From: Meiothermus sp.
GTDB taxonomy: Bacteria; Deinococcota; Deinococci; Deinococcales; Thermaceae
Assembly: GCF_026004115.1 (NCBI RefSeq)
Contig: NZ_BPIM01000001.1
Location: 496,001 to 560,000, forward strand
Reading direction: 5' to 3'
DNA: 64,000 nucleotides
Part shown: one piece after another, positions 16,493-24,703 of the stretch
Numbering within the stretch: position 1 is the first letter of the stretch
How the letters are laid out: each line of letters starts with the position of its first letter
The notes under the pieces: generated by a model
Seen by the model: the letters and a program-made list of their open reading frames with translations, nothing else
Database searches by the model: none
Told to the model about the DNA's origin: nothing
Made by a program: the position numbers and the translations under genes

Positions 16493-17191
16493 ATGTCGAA
16501 CGTTCTGGTTTTGCACGGTTTTACCTCCCACCCCGTCCTGACCATGGGGCCGCTGCCCGAAACGCTGCGGAAGGCCAGCTTTAACGTTGCCCAACCCGCT
16601 CTTCCTGGCCACGGAACCAGGCCCGAAGACCTGCGCGGCGTGCGCTGGCAGGACTGGCTCCAGACCGCCCGCGCGGCCTACCTGGCGCTGCCGGAACCCA
16701 GGGCCGTGGTGGGGCTCTCCATGGGCGGCCTGCTGGCGGGTTGGCTGGCCGCAGAGCACAAAACCGCCGCGCTGGTGGCCCTGGCCCCGGCCTTGGGGCT
16801 CAAAAACCGCATGGCCTACCTGGCCCCCCTGTTGCATTATTTCAAACCCTGGGCCTTCAGCACCGACCCTGCCGAAGAGGCTAGAAGGCGCGAGCGAAGC
16901 CCCAACTACCCCAACTTTCCCACCAGGGCGCTGGCTGAGTTGATTGCCCTCCAGCAGCGCGTGCCGGAACTATTGCCGCGGGTCTGGGCGCCTGCTTTGG
17001 TGCTCGAGGCTACCCAGGACGACACGGTACCCGAGGCCGCCGTGCGCCGCTATTTTGCTCTTATCGGCGGCCCGCACAAGGAGTACCGTAGCTACCCCAG
17101 CCAGCACGACATGCTCTTAGACCCCCTGGCCCAGCAAATCTCCGACGATATTGTGGCCTGGTTACGCGACAAACTCCCGGCGCAAAAGTAG
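16493..17191 (+). CDS. Alpha/beta-hydrolase, carboxylesterase type
   Basis: A 232-residue single-domain serine hydrolase similar in layout to the thermophilic carboxylesterase Est30. The oxyanion-loop segment is VLVLHGFTSHP (4-14), the nucleophile elbow GLSMGG is near residues 79-84, a likely acid Asp lies in EATQDDTVPE (about 178-187), and the catalytic His is in PSQHDML (about 202-208). ATG 16493 is chosen because upstream sequence is heptamer repeat. The natural substrate is unknown; short-chain esters or lysophospholipids are typical. The 229 bp after it hold a pair of direct repeats and no gene. Confidence 0.87.
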   Translation: MSNVLVLHGFTSHPVLTMGPLPETLRKASFNVAQPALPGHGTRPEDLRGVRWQDWLQTARAAYLALPEPRAVVGLSMGGLLAGWLAAEHKTAALVALAPALGLKNRMAYLAPLLHYFKPWAFSTDPAEEARRRERSPNYPNFPTRALAELIALQQRVPELLPRVWAPALVLEATQDDTVPEAAVRRYFALIGGPHKEYRSYPSQHDMLLDPLAQQISDDIVAWLRDKLPAQK

Positions 17192-17290
17192 CGAACCCTA
17201 CTGGTCTGGTAACCAGGAAATCGGCATACACTACGACCCCTCTGAATAAGCTGTACATCGCAATTTTGGGCATTCAACGCGCTTCGACAT

Positions 17291-17347
17291 GTACCACAAA
17301 ATAAGTTACCTGTAACACGTACCGCAAAAATAAGCTACCTGTGCAAC
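17291..17347 (+). repeat. Two imperfect 28-29 bp direct repeats
   Basis: The unit GTACCRCAAAA(A)TAAGYTAC followed by CTGTRAC-like sequence occurs twice in tandem (17291-17318 and 17319-17347). It is AT-richer than the surroundings. It may be the remnant of a mobile-element end or a protein-binding repeat; I cannot decide. Confidence 0.5.
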
Positions 17348-17420
17348 AGCAAGGACACCCCGGCTCTATTGAGTATGAGTAAAAGCCGCGCTGCCCATCT
17401 GTTGAGACTTTCTCCATCGG

Positions 17421-18083
17421 CTAGCGGCGAACCTCGAGCTCGAGCTTCACGTTGCCCCGCCTGGTCTGGCCCAGCACCTTTTTGACCACCAGGCTGCCCA
17501 GCCCTTCGGCCAGCAGGGTGTCGCCCTCGGTTAGTTCGTCCTTGGCCGAGGCGGTTTTGCCCCGCAACCTGACCTTGCCCGCCTTGACCCCCTGGGCAAA
17601 GTAGGTGCGCGAAACCCCGAAGCCTTTGGCCCCCACCACATCCACCCGCAGGCTGGGCACCACCACGCTGCGGGTGCGCTCGCGCACCTGGGGCAACTGC
17701 TCAGGGGTGGCGAGCTGGGCCTCGAGGCCGGCCTCTTGCAGGATTTTGAGCCCTTTGGGCAGCGTCGCCAGGAAAAAGCCCTCTTGGGTCTCTTCCAGGT
17801 CGCCCAAGAGACCCGGCTCCAATAGGGTCCGGAGTTTGTCTTCCAGGGCCTCGAGGTCGCCCTCAAAGCGCAATAGCAACACCAGGACAGGGTCGGCCAC
17901 CGCCGGGATATGCTCGGGGAACAGCACCGCCACCCGACGGGAGGCCATCGGCAGGCCCCCAAAGGTCTCGAGGCGAACCCCCTCTTGCTTCGCCAGTCGG
18001 CGCAACTCGTCCAGTGCATCGGCCTCCATAAAGGGGGTCTGCACCACCCGTCCCTCCCGGGCTTTTTTCAGGTATTCCTGCAT
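17421..18083 (-). CDS. YlmH-like S4-domain RNA-binding protein
   Basis: A 220-residue protein of the YlmH type, which in Firmicutes is linked to cell division and to ribosome rescue. I prefer ATG 18083 because GGAGGAG lies 4 bp before it; an upstream ATG at 18128 is possible. The N-terminal half resembles YlmH (VRLETFGGLPMASRRVAVLF, about 35-54). The C-terminal S4 fold covers about 140-205 (VDVVGAKGFGVSRTYFAQGV, then GKVRLRGK and LTEGDTLLAEGLG). No neighbours of the usual ylmEFGH-divIVA cluster are present here. Confidence 0.8.
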   Translation of the reverse strand: MQEYLKKAREGRVVQTPFMEADALDELRRLAKQEGVRLETFGGLPMASRRVAVLFPEHIPAVADPVLVLLLRFEGDLEALEDKLRTLLEPGLLGDLEETQEGFFLATLPKGLKILQEAGLEAQLATPEQLPQVRERTRSVVVPSLRVDVVGAKGFGVSRTYFAQGVKAGKVRLRGKTASAKDELTEGDTLLAEGLGSLVVKKVLGQTRRGNVKLELEVRR

Positions 18084-18298
18084 GATCTCCTCCATAGCTT
18101 TTCGCAGGTCACAGGTCTCAAGTCGCATGCTGCGTCCAAAAGTAGTTCAACTGGCTGGGGTTCAACTCGAGGTGCCCATATATGTTTGTCACCCCACGGC
18201 GAGCATGTATTACGCGGTAACGGTCTATGGTAACTTGAGCAGAATTCGACCTGCCCTTCATGGGGGCGAGCCGATATACTGCTGGACTTTTAACCCCT

Positions 18299-18333
18299 GG
18301 CTATAGGCTATAGACCATCGACCATAGACATCT
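18299..18333 (+). repeat. Five tandem degenerate heptamers
   Basis: GGCTATA, GGCTATA, GACCATC, GACCATA and GACATCT lie in exact 7-bp register in the spacer between the S4 gene and the ABC exporter. This is the clearest example of the family. Confidence 0.8.
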
Positions 18334-18354
18334 TTCTTTGCGCTTTCGATTATT

Positions 18355-20028
18355 TCAACCCCTCCACAGCCCCGCGTACACCCCCCCAAGGGCCATGAGC
18401 TCCACATGGGGACCGAGCTCCACAATCCGGCCATTCTCCATGACCACAATCTGGTCGGCGTGCTGCACGGTAGAAAGGCGGTGGGCCACGACCACCACTG
18501 TACGGCCCGGACGGACGGCTTCCAAAGCCGCTACCACCTGCCCCTCGCTGTGCTTATCCAGGGCGCTGGTAATCTCGTCGAGCAGGAGAATTTTGGCCTC
18601 GCGTAAGAGCGCCGCCGCAATCGCCAGGCGCTGCCGCTGTCCCACCGAGAGCCCGCCCCCTTCTTCATCCAGCAGGGTTTGCAGGCTTACCTCGGGGTGC
18701 AGGCCCACAGTCTGCAAGGCTTTTTGCATGGCCTCTGGGATTGCGCCCGGGGCCAGCACCGCCAGGTTTTCCTGTACAGTTCCGGCAAAGAGCATGGGCT
18801 CCTGGGGCACCCAGGCCATGCGGGCGCGCAGCCAGGCCGCATCGTAGCTTTGCAGGTCACGTCCGTCCAGCAAAACCTGCCCTTTGCTCGGCGGGTAGAG
18901 GCCCAGTAGTACCCGCAGGAGGGTGCTTTTGCCCGCCCCCGAGGGCCCCACAATAGCGGTGAAGGAGCCGGGCTCCAGGCACAGGTTGAGGTTTTGCAGG
19001 GTGGCCGCACTGTCCGGATAGCTGTAGCTCAGGTGGCGAAGCTCGAGCCTCCCCTCCAGGGATTCGGGGCGAAGCGCACCCATGGGAGGCGCATAGGGAA
19101 GGCCCAGCAACTCCACCACACGGGCCGCCGCCCCTTCGGCCTGGGCAAACCCGGTGCCCACCCGGCTCAAAACTTGCAAGGGGGCAATGGCCAGGGCCAA
19201 CAAGGTTAGGAACGCAGTCAGATCGCCGGGGGTCATCTGCCCCCGCTGCACCGCACCCACCCCCAGAAAGAGCAGCAGGCCCAAAAGCAAGGTGGTCGCA
19301 AGCTGCCCCAGGGGCAGATTCAGGGCCGAAATCAGGCTGCGGGTAAGCCCCAAGCGGTATTGTTGAAGGTTGCTGTGACGAAACCGGGCGCGCATGAAGT
19401 CTTCGAGGTGCAAGGCCCGAATCAGCTCCAGGCGCCCAAACCCTTCGGCCATGCGGCCAGCCAACCGCTCCAAGGCAGCCTGGGTACGCCGGCTGTAATG
19501 GGTCACCCAGGTTCCAATCCAGCCCAGCAGCAGCGCCATCGGTAATAACACGAGCAGTAGGTACAAGGTGAGTTCGGTGTAGTGGAGCAGGAGTTGCCAG
19601 AGCAAAGCTAGAAGCAGAACCCCCTGCCCCAAAAGCCCCCCCAGGCTATAGAACAGAAAACCCTCGAGCTCCTTCAAATCGGCAATGAGCCGCCCCGTCA
19701 GCCCACCGGGCGAAGTCGGGAGGGCCATCAGGTGGGTCTTAAGCAGGTGCTCGAAGACCCGCTCCCGCCAGACCGCCGGAACCTTGACCGAAAGGTAGCC
19801 CATAAAGGCTTCCAGCGCATACCCGCTCACCACCAATAGCAACAATAGCCCCGCCCCCACCCAGAGCACCTCGCCCAAACGGTCAAACTGTCCTGCCAGC
19901 ACCTGGTCAAAGAGCGGCTTGACCACCCGGCCCGGCAGCCAGGCTTGCGCCACAGCGGGCAAAACCGCCAGCCCTGCCGCCAGCAGGATGTGCGGCCAAA
20001 AAGAGCGCAGGAGTCGGAGGAGGTTCAT
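18355..20028 (-). CDS. MsbA-like ABC exporter (fused TM and ATPase domains)
   Basis: A 557-residue half-transporter that works as a homodimer. The N-terminal 310 residues form the six-helix exporter domain. The ATPase domain follows with Walker A GPSGAGKST (about 362-370), the ABC signature LSVGQRQRLAIAAAL and Walker B ILLLDEITSALD, then the H-loop VVAHRLSTV. It is the last gene of the lpx-type cluster and lies 59 bp after the LpxB-like gene, which suggests that it flips the lipid product, as MsbA does for lipid A. TATCCC lies 6 bp before the ATG with TTAGCC 17 bp further up, a possible leaderless promoter of its own. Multidrug export is the alternative. Confidence 0.85.
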   Translation of the reverse strand: MNLLRLLRSFWPHILLAAGLAVLPAVAQAWLPGRVVKPLFDQVLAGQFDRLGEVLWVGAGLLLLLVVSGYALEAFMGYLSVKVPAVWRERVFEHLLKTHLMALPTSPGGLTGRLIADLKELEGFLFYSLGGLLGQGVLLLALLWQLLLHYTELTLYLLLVLLPMALLLGWIGTWVTHYSRRTQAALERLAGRMAEGFGRLELIRALHLEDFMRARFRHSNLQQYRLGLTRSLISALNLPLGQLATTLLLGLLLFLGVGAVQRGQMTPGDLTAFLTLLALAIAPLQVLSRVGTGFAQAEGAAARVVELLGLPYAPPMGALRPESLEGRLELRHLSYSYPDSAATLQNLNLCLEPGSFTAIVGPSGAGKSTLLRVLLGLYPPSKGQVLLDGRDLQSYDAAWLRARMAWVPQEPMLFAGTVQENLAVLAPGAIPEAMQKALQTVGLHPEVSLQTLLDEEGGGLSVGQRQRLAIAAALLREAKILLLDEITSALDKHSEGQVVAALEAVRPGRTVVVVAHRLSTVQHADQIVVMENGRIVELGPHVELMALGGVYAGLWRG

Positions 20029-20087
20029 ATAGAGGGGATAGGGGGCAGGGCGATGGAGGCTAAATGCACAGGCGCAAAAACTCGACT

Positions 20088-21257
20088 TCAGGAGTTGGCC
20101 AGCACATACGCCACCAGCTTATCGGCTCCGGGCTCTGCTTCCAGGCGCCCCAGTCTGGCCCGGACTTCCTGGGCCCGCTCCTGGCGCAGCAGTTCCAACC
20201 CGGCCAGCGCTACCTCGGTGGGGCTAAAGACCCCGCGTAGCTCTGGGAAAACCCGCTCATTCAGCCACTGGTTCGGCAAGGCCAGGTGGGGAATGCGCGA
20301 GACCAGGCCCCGCACAAACCTTTGCTTGAAGGGCCGGGCCCCGGGCAGGCTCAGAAGCCAGTGCCAGAGGCCCTCCAGCGGCAGCATCTCCGGCTTGTGC
20401 AAGGGCAACAACACCAGCGAGGGGAGGCCGGCCAGGGCCAGCTCGAGGGTGTTGGTGCCGGGAATGGTAATGGCCAGCGAGGCCTGGCGCATGGCCGCAT
20501 AGCGCTCAGGTTCATCCAGCACGGCCACCTCGAGGCCATGCAGGGTACGCAAACCTGCCCCTTCCCAGCTAGCCCCCACACCCCCGATGTCCTGCACCCG
20601 ATGCGCTTGCAAAGCCTCCTCCACAACCGCTTCTGGTAAAAGGCGACTCTTAACCCAGGCAAAACGAAGCTGTGGCTTCTCTTTCGCCATCTGTTCCGCT
20701 GCCGCCAGCAAAAACCCCAGCAGGTAGCGGGCTGCAAAAGGGCGGCTGCCCGCAAACAGCAACACATCGGCGGGCTGGGTGGGTTGCCTGGAGGCTTGGT
20801 TCAGGGCATCCACCACCAGATTTCCTACCACCACTACGCGGGTAGGATCTACTCCCCGGGCTTGCATGGCGCTTTTGGTGCGCTCAGAGTCGACCAGCAC
20901 TGCCCGCAGCCCGGGGTGATGGGCCTTGGCATCGAAGGTATAGGAAAAAGCCGGATAGCCGGTAGCCTTGCTCAGCAGAACCGCATCGCGCGGGGCGCCC
21001 CCCAGCATCAGCACCAACCCCCGCCCTTTGGCTTTTCCCCGCAGAAGCCTACGGGCCAGCTCCGAGCGCCCCGAGATCGCGTCGAGCTCGAGCGCTTTGG
21101 CTTTGGTTTGCTCCGTTCCAGCGGCAAACTGATCCCGGATTAAAAAGAGCTCAATCCAAGCTCCCGGTGCTACTCGTCGCAAGCGCGACAGCACCGGCGG
21201 CACCCAGGTCGAAAGTTCGCCAGGGCCGTTGGTCAGGAGCAGGATTTCATCCAGCAT
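20088..21257 (-). CDS. LpxB-like glycosyltransferase
   Basis: A 389-residue GT-B type protein in the position where lpxB stands in lipid A clusters. The N-terminus reads ILLLTNGPGELSTWVPPV rather than the GEASGD loop of classical LpxB, so it belongs to a divergent LpxB-related group. The C-terminal domain has TIPGTNTLELALAGLPSLV (about 262-280), closely matching the sugar-nucleotide-binding GT-xEAA/LPxV region of LpxB. I infer that it joins two acylated sugars or adds a sugar to the acylated product. No signal or membrane helix is seen; it would be peripheral on the inner membrane. It lies 99 bp downstream of lpxA. Donor and acceptor are unproven. Confidence 0.75.
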   Translation of the reverse strand: MLDEILLLTNGPGELSTWVPPVLSRLRRVAPGAWIELFLIRDQFAAGTEQTKAKALELDAISGRSELARRLLRGKAKGRGLVLMLGGAPRDAVLLSKATGYPAFSYTFDAKAHHPGLRAVLVDSERTKSAMQARGVDPTRVVVVGNLVVDALNQASRQPTQPADVLLFAGSRPFAARYLLGFLLAAAEQMAKEKPQLRFAWVKSRLLPEAVVEEALQAHRVQDIGGVGASWEGAGLRTLHGLEVAVLDEPERYAAMRQASLAITIPGTNTLELALAGLPSLVLLPLHKPEMLPLEGLWHWLLSLPGARPFKQRFVRGLVSRIPHLALPNQWLNERVFPELRGVFSPTEVALAGLELLRQERAQEVRARLGRLEAEPGADKLVAYVLANS

Positions 21258-21356
21258 GTTGCGCTCGGTTCGGCGTCATTCCAGCATCTAGCCGCAGGTT
21301 TTTGCCCAAGCATCGCTATCTGGCTTAAAACTTTATGTGCAGCGTGCTGGACTGCA

Positions 21357-22142
21357 TTACCCCTCAAAACTCGGCTTCCCCCGCACAAAACCCGACAGGT
21401 TGCGTTTGGAAGGAGCCGCCAAAAAGGCCTTCAGGGTTCGCACCTCTTCGGTATCGGGCAGGTTGTCGAGGGGCCTGCCTTCGCGTACCGCCCGGAAGGC
21501 TTGCTCGAGGGCCCGGTAGCGCTCGCCGCTCACCCCAGCCCGGCGCAAACCCACCGTATTCAGGCGGTAATGCAGCGCCGGGCTGCCCTCCGCTAGCGAA
21601 AACGGCAGGACATCCCGGGTGGGTTTGGAGAGGGCCCCCACCATGGCCCGGGTTCCAATGCGTACAAACTGGTGGATGCCAGCCAGCCCCCCCACCACAG
21701 CATAATCGCCGATCTCCACATGCCCTGCCACGGCCACGCTCTGGGTCAGAATCACCCCGTTGCCCACCTGGGCATCGTGCCCCACGTGCACATGGCCCAT
21801 CAGGTAGCAGCCCGAACCCACACGGGTGGGCTGTTCTTCTCTGGTGGAACGGTGCAGTATCACCCCCTCGCGCAAGACCGTGTTGGCCCCCACCTCGAGC
21901 CAGGTCTCCTGACCGCGAAAGCTCAGGTCTTGCGGCACCCCCCCCAGCACCGCGTGTGGCCCTACCTTGACGCCTGCCGCCAGCCGCACAAAGGGGTGGA
22001 TCACCACATGGGCCCCAATCTCGACCCCGGGGCCAATCTCACAGGGTCCCTCAATCACCGCATAGGGCCCTACCTTCACATCGGAGGCCAGCAGGGCCCG
22101 GGGCGAGACCACCGCGGTGGGGTGGATGGCCAGCCGACTCAC
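21357..22142 (-). CDS. lpxA: UDP-N-acetylglucosamine O-acyltransferase
   Basis: First acyltransferase of lipid A synthesis: moves a 3-hydroxyacyl group from ACP to UDP-GlcNAc or an amino analogue. It is 261 residues long, against 262 in E. coli. A left-handed beta-helix of hexapeptide repeats (I/V-G-x4) runs from about 5 to 185, followed by a helical C-terminus (NTVGLRRAGVSGERYRALEQ). The catalytic His is H122 in HVHVGHDAQVG, and QDLSFRGQET (71-80) and AGIHQFVRIG are also LpxA hallmarks. The ATG overlaps the fabZ stop (ATGA), so the two are coupled. Confidence 0.94.
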   Translation of the reverse strand: MSRLAIHPTAVVSPRALLASDVKVGPYAVIEGPCEIGPGVEIGAHVVIHPFVRLAAGVKVGPHAVLGGVPQDLSFRGQETWLEVGANTVLREGVILHRSTREEQPTRVGSGCYLMGHVHVGHDAQVGNGVILTQSVAVAGHVEIGDYAVVGGLAGIHQFVRIGTRAMVGALSKPTRDVLPFSLAEGSPALHYRLNTVGLRRAGVSGERYRALEQAFRAVREGRPLDNLPDTEEVRTLKAFLAAPSKRNLSGFVRGKPSFEG

Positions 22143-22582
22143 GAGACCGCGCCCCCTGTGTCGGAGCGTAGCACAAAGGTCAGGGTGGCCTCGGCCCGCA
22201 GTTCGCCTTCCACCCGGGCCTCGACCCTGACCTTGCCCAATCCCCGCCGGTAGGCCAGCAGTTCCCCTTCTAACATGAGGGTATCGCCTGGGATCACCGG
22301 CTTCTTGAAACGGGCCTCCTCAACCCCCACCAAAAACACCAGCCCCCCGGGCCGGTACTCGGGCTGCTGGGTGACTACCGCCACCGAGCCCTGGGCCATG
22401 GCCTCGATCAGCAGCACCCCCGGCATGATGGGGTAGCCCGGAAAGTGCCCCTGAAAGTGGGGTTCGTTGAAGGTCACGTTTTTAATGGCCCGAAAGCGCT
22501 TCTCGTCGGCTTCCAGAACCCGGTCTATCAGCAAGAAGGGGTAGCGATGGGGCAGAAACTTGAGGATTTCGTAAATGTCCAC
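22139..22582 (-). CDS. fabZ: (3R)-hydroxyacyl-ACP dehydratase
   Basis: Hot-dog-fold dehydratase of fatty acid elongation that competes with LpxA and LpxD for 3-hydroxyacyl-ACP. It is 147 residues long. LPHRYPFLLIDRV (10-22) and the active-site segment EPHFQGHFPGYPIMPGVLLIE (written EPHFQGHFPGYP then IMPGVLLIE; H46 and E60 catalytic) are intact. In many diderms fabZ sits between lpxD and lpxA as part of the lipid A operon, and it is placed the same way here, with a Gfo/Idh gene upstream across a 204-bp spacer that contains two strong hairpins. Confidence 0.95.
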   Translation of the reverse strand: MDIYEILKFLPHRYPFLLIDRVLEADEKRFRAIKNVTFNEPHFQGHFPGYPIMPGVLLIEAMAQGSVAVVTQQPEYRPGGLVFLVGVEEARFKKPVIPGDTLMLEGELLAYRRGLGKVRVEARVEGELRAEATLTFVLRSDTGGAVS

Positions 22583-22687
22583 GGCTTAATACTAAGGGTT
22601 TGGCGCAAGGGGAAAAACCATCCCACCGCAGTAGATGACGTTTTTTGGTTTACTTTGGGCTTGCGGCGTTCTGATCGCGTTTCCCAC

Positions 22688-22758
22688 ATTTACGCTACAC
22701 ACAGTGCAGCGTAAATTACCCCACACGCCATAACATCCAAAGGATGCTTTGTGGGGTA
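22688..22758. other. Two adjacent perfect hairpins between the oxidoreductase and fabZ
   Basis: Hairpin 1 has arms ATTTACGCT / AGCGTAAAT (22688-22696, 22708-22716). It is followed directly by hairpin 2 with outer arms TACCCCACA / TGTGGGGTA (22717-22725, 22750-22758) and a nested CATCC-AAA-GGATG (22734-22746). No T-run follows on either strand, so these look like RNA-processing, attenuation or protein-binding structures within the lpx cluster. Confidence 0.7.
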
Positions 22759-22786
22759 TTCGTGGGAACCGCTCTGAGCTGGCTTT

Positions 22787-23749
22787 TTAGCGGGTCATTA
22801 CCGGTTGCAAAGCGTGGGAGAGATCGAGGGCCAGCTCGAGGGCTTGCAGGTCGTCCTCGAGGGTGACCAGCGAAGGCTCTCCCTTTTGAATTCGATCCAC
22901 AAAGTGCTTGAGCTGGCGGCGCAAGGGATTGTCGTTGTGGATGGCGATGCGCTCGGTCTGTACCTGGGTGCGCCCGTTGGGCTCCACCCGGTCGGGGTCG
23001 GGTTGTACTGGTGGCGAGCGGTGCAACGACAGTTCGGTAAACTCGCTATTAAAATCCAGCCGCAGCACCTCACCGGGCTGGGTAATGGTCAGGGAGCGTT
23101 CAGCCTGAGGGGAAATCCGGCTGGCCGTAAACAGGGCCCGCGCGCCCGAAGGGAAATCCACCACGGCCTGGGCAAACTCGTCCAGACCTTCTACCTGCCG
23201 CCCCACCACGCTGTAGCGCAGCGGTTTTTCCCGCAAAAGCAGCAGCACCAGATCCAGGTCATGGATCATTAGGTCGAGCACCACCCCAATATCGCGTATG
23301 CGCCGGTTGTTGCCCATGCGGCGGGCTTCCAGCACCCAGGGGGTGTTGACCATATTCATGAGGTCGCCCACCGCTCGGTAGAAGCGCACAATATGCCCTA
23401 CCTGCAAAACCACCCCCCGCTGTTCGGCCAGCCGTACCAGCTCCCGCGCCTCCTGCATGGTGCGGGTCATGGGCTTTTCCAGCAGCACATGCACCCCAGC
23501 CTCTAAAAACATTCGGGCCTGCTCGTAGTGAAAGGAGGTCGGCGACGCAATCGAGACCGCCTGCACCCTGCCCAGCAGATCCTCCGGGCTGGCATAGGCC
23601 GGTACTTCCAGGTCCTGCTCGATGGCAGCCTGGCGAAAAGGATCGGGGTCGGCTACCCCAACCAGCCGAACCCCTGGCAACCCTGCGTAGACCTGCGCGT
23701 GGTACGTGCCCATCACCCCCACACCCACAACGCCCACATTTAGCTCCAT
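22787..23749 (-). CDS. Gfo/Idh/MocA-family oxidoreductase (GnnA-like candidate)
   Basis: NAD(P)-dependent sugar oxidoreductase of 320 residues from ATG 23749, chosen for GAGGAT 4 bp upstream. The Rossmann motif VGVVGVGVMGTYHA (about 4-17) and the catalytic-lysine motif HVLLEKPMTRTM (about 89-100) are clear. In Acidithiobacillus and Leptospira the family member GnnA oxidises the 3-OH of UDP-GlcNAc so that GnnB can aminate it for amide-linked lipid A, and gnnA lies next to lpxA. Position between lpxC and fabZ suggests a similar role, but no GnnB-type aminotransferase is in the window, so this is inference. Confidence 0.8.
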   Translation of the reverse strand: MELNVGVVGVGVMGTYHAQVYAGLPGVRLVGVADPDPFRQAAIEQDLEVPAYASPEDLLGRVQAVSIASPTSFHYEQARMFLEAGVHVLLEKPMTRTMQEARELVRLAEQRGVVLQVGHIVRFYRAVGDLMNMVNTPWVLEARRMGNNRRIRDIGVVLDLMIHDLDLVLLLLREKPLRYSVVGRQVEGLDEFAQAVVDFPSGARALFTASRISPQAERSLTITQPGEVLRLDFNSEFTELSLHRSPPVQPDPDRVEPNGRTQVQTERIAIHNDNPLRRQLKHFVDRIQKGEPSLVTLEDDLQALELALDLSHALQPVMTR

Positions 23750-23923
23750 AGAATCCTCGTAACGTGATGCACAAACCCTGCGTTCCAAGCAGGATGATAC
23801 ACTTAACCCCTATTTACAACCAATTTTTGGGGGGCTGGCCTTTAGCAATGGCTCAGGAAAGTCACAGCCTTGTGAAAAGAAGGCCCCCCAACCCTGAGGG
23901 CAGTGGGCCATCCGGCCAAGAAA

Positions 23924-24676
23924 TTAGCTCTGGAGTAGCTTGGCCAGCTCCACATGCAGCCGATGGGAACTGCGGTGCGCCACGAAACGGCCCAGGTAGG
24001 GCCGACCGGCCAAGTACAAATCGCCCAGAAAATCCAGGGCCTTGTGCCAGACCGGCTCATGTAGCATACGGGGGGTGTTGACAAAGCTGTGCTCGCTAAA
24101 GACCAGGGCATTATCCAGTGAGGCTCCTTTAATGAGCCCGCGGGCCCGCATGGCCTCCACCTCCTGTAAAAAGCCAAATGTGCGGGCCGAGGCCAGCTCT
24201 TCCAGCGGCGTGGGTGGGCACTCTACCTGCTGGTAGCCGATTTTGGGATGGGTGAAAAGAATGGTGGTGGTCAGGGAAAAACCTTCGGCTGGCTGGGCCA
24301 TCGCGCTACTGCGCCCCTCCTCTACCCGGATGGTTCCAGCTACCGAAACCGGTGGGGGGCCCAGCGCTGCAAATCCCTTCAAGGCCGCCAGCCATTCTTG
24401 CGCGCTGCCGTCCAGGATGGGAATCTCCGGGCCGGTTACCTCAACTACCAGGCCCTCCCAGATGCCCCGAATGTAGAGGGCTGCCAGCAGGTGTTCAACC
24501 GTCATCAAGCGCTGGTGCTGGTAGCCCAGCACCGTGCAGCGCGTAGTATCAATTACTGTAGAAGCCAAAGGGCGAAACTCGAGCCCCCCCACCCGAAAAC
24601 GCACCGGCCCCTCGGCTGGATGAAACCGTACAGAGCTGGGTTCGCCAGTGTGCAGGCCGATGCCACGAATCGTCAT
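23924..24676 (-). CDS. lpxC: UDP-3-O-acyl-N-acetylglucosamine deacetylase
   Basis: Zinc amidase that commits UDP-acyl-GlcNAc to lipid A. It opens with TIRGIGLHTGEPSSVRFHPA (2-21), the LpxC N-terminal signature. Zinc ligands H62 (in TVEHLLAAL), H211 and D215 (in HKALDFLGDL), the catalytic E61, and H238 (in HRSSHRLH) are all present. At 250 residues it is shorter than the usual 290-305, mainly because the C-terminus stops just after H238 and some insert loops are small. It starts 27 bp after lpxD and has no obvious ribosome site. Confidence 0.92.
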   Translation of the reverse strand: MTIRGIGLHTGEPSSVRFHPAEGPVRFRVGGLEFRPLASTVIDTTRCTVLGYQHQRLMTVEHLLAALYIRGIWEGLVVEVTGPEIPILDGSAQEWLAALKGFAALGPPPVSVAGTIRVEEGRSSAMAQPAEGFSLTTTILFTHPKIGYQQVECPPTPLEELASARTFGFLQEVEAMRARGLIKGASLDNALVFSEHSFVNTPRMLHEPVWHKALDFLGDLYLAGRPYLGRFVAHRSSHRLHVELAKLLQS

Positions 24677-24703
24677 TGGGGTTCCAGTTAAATGGTATAG
24701 AGA

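Noticed and set aside
18299-18333. Possible mini CRISPR array
   Set aside because: The units are 7 bp and contiguous with no spacers; no cas genes are nearby.
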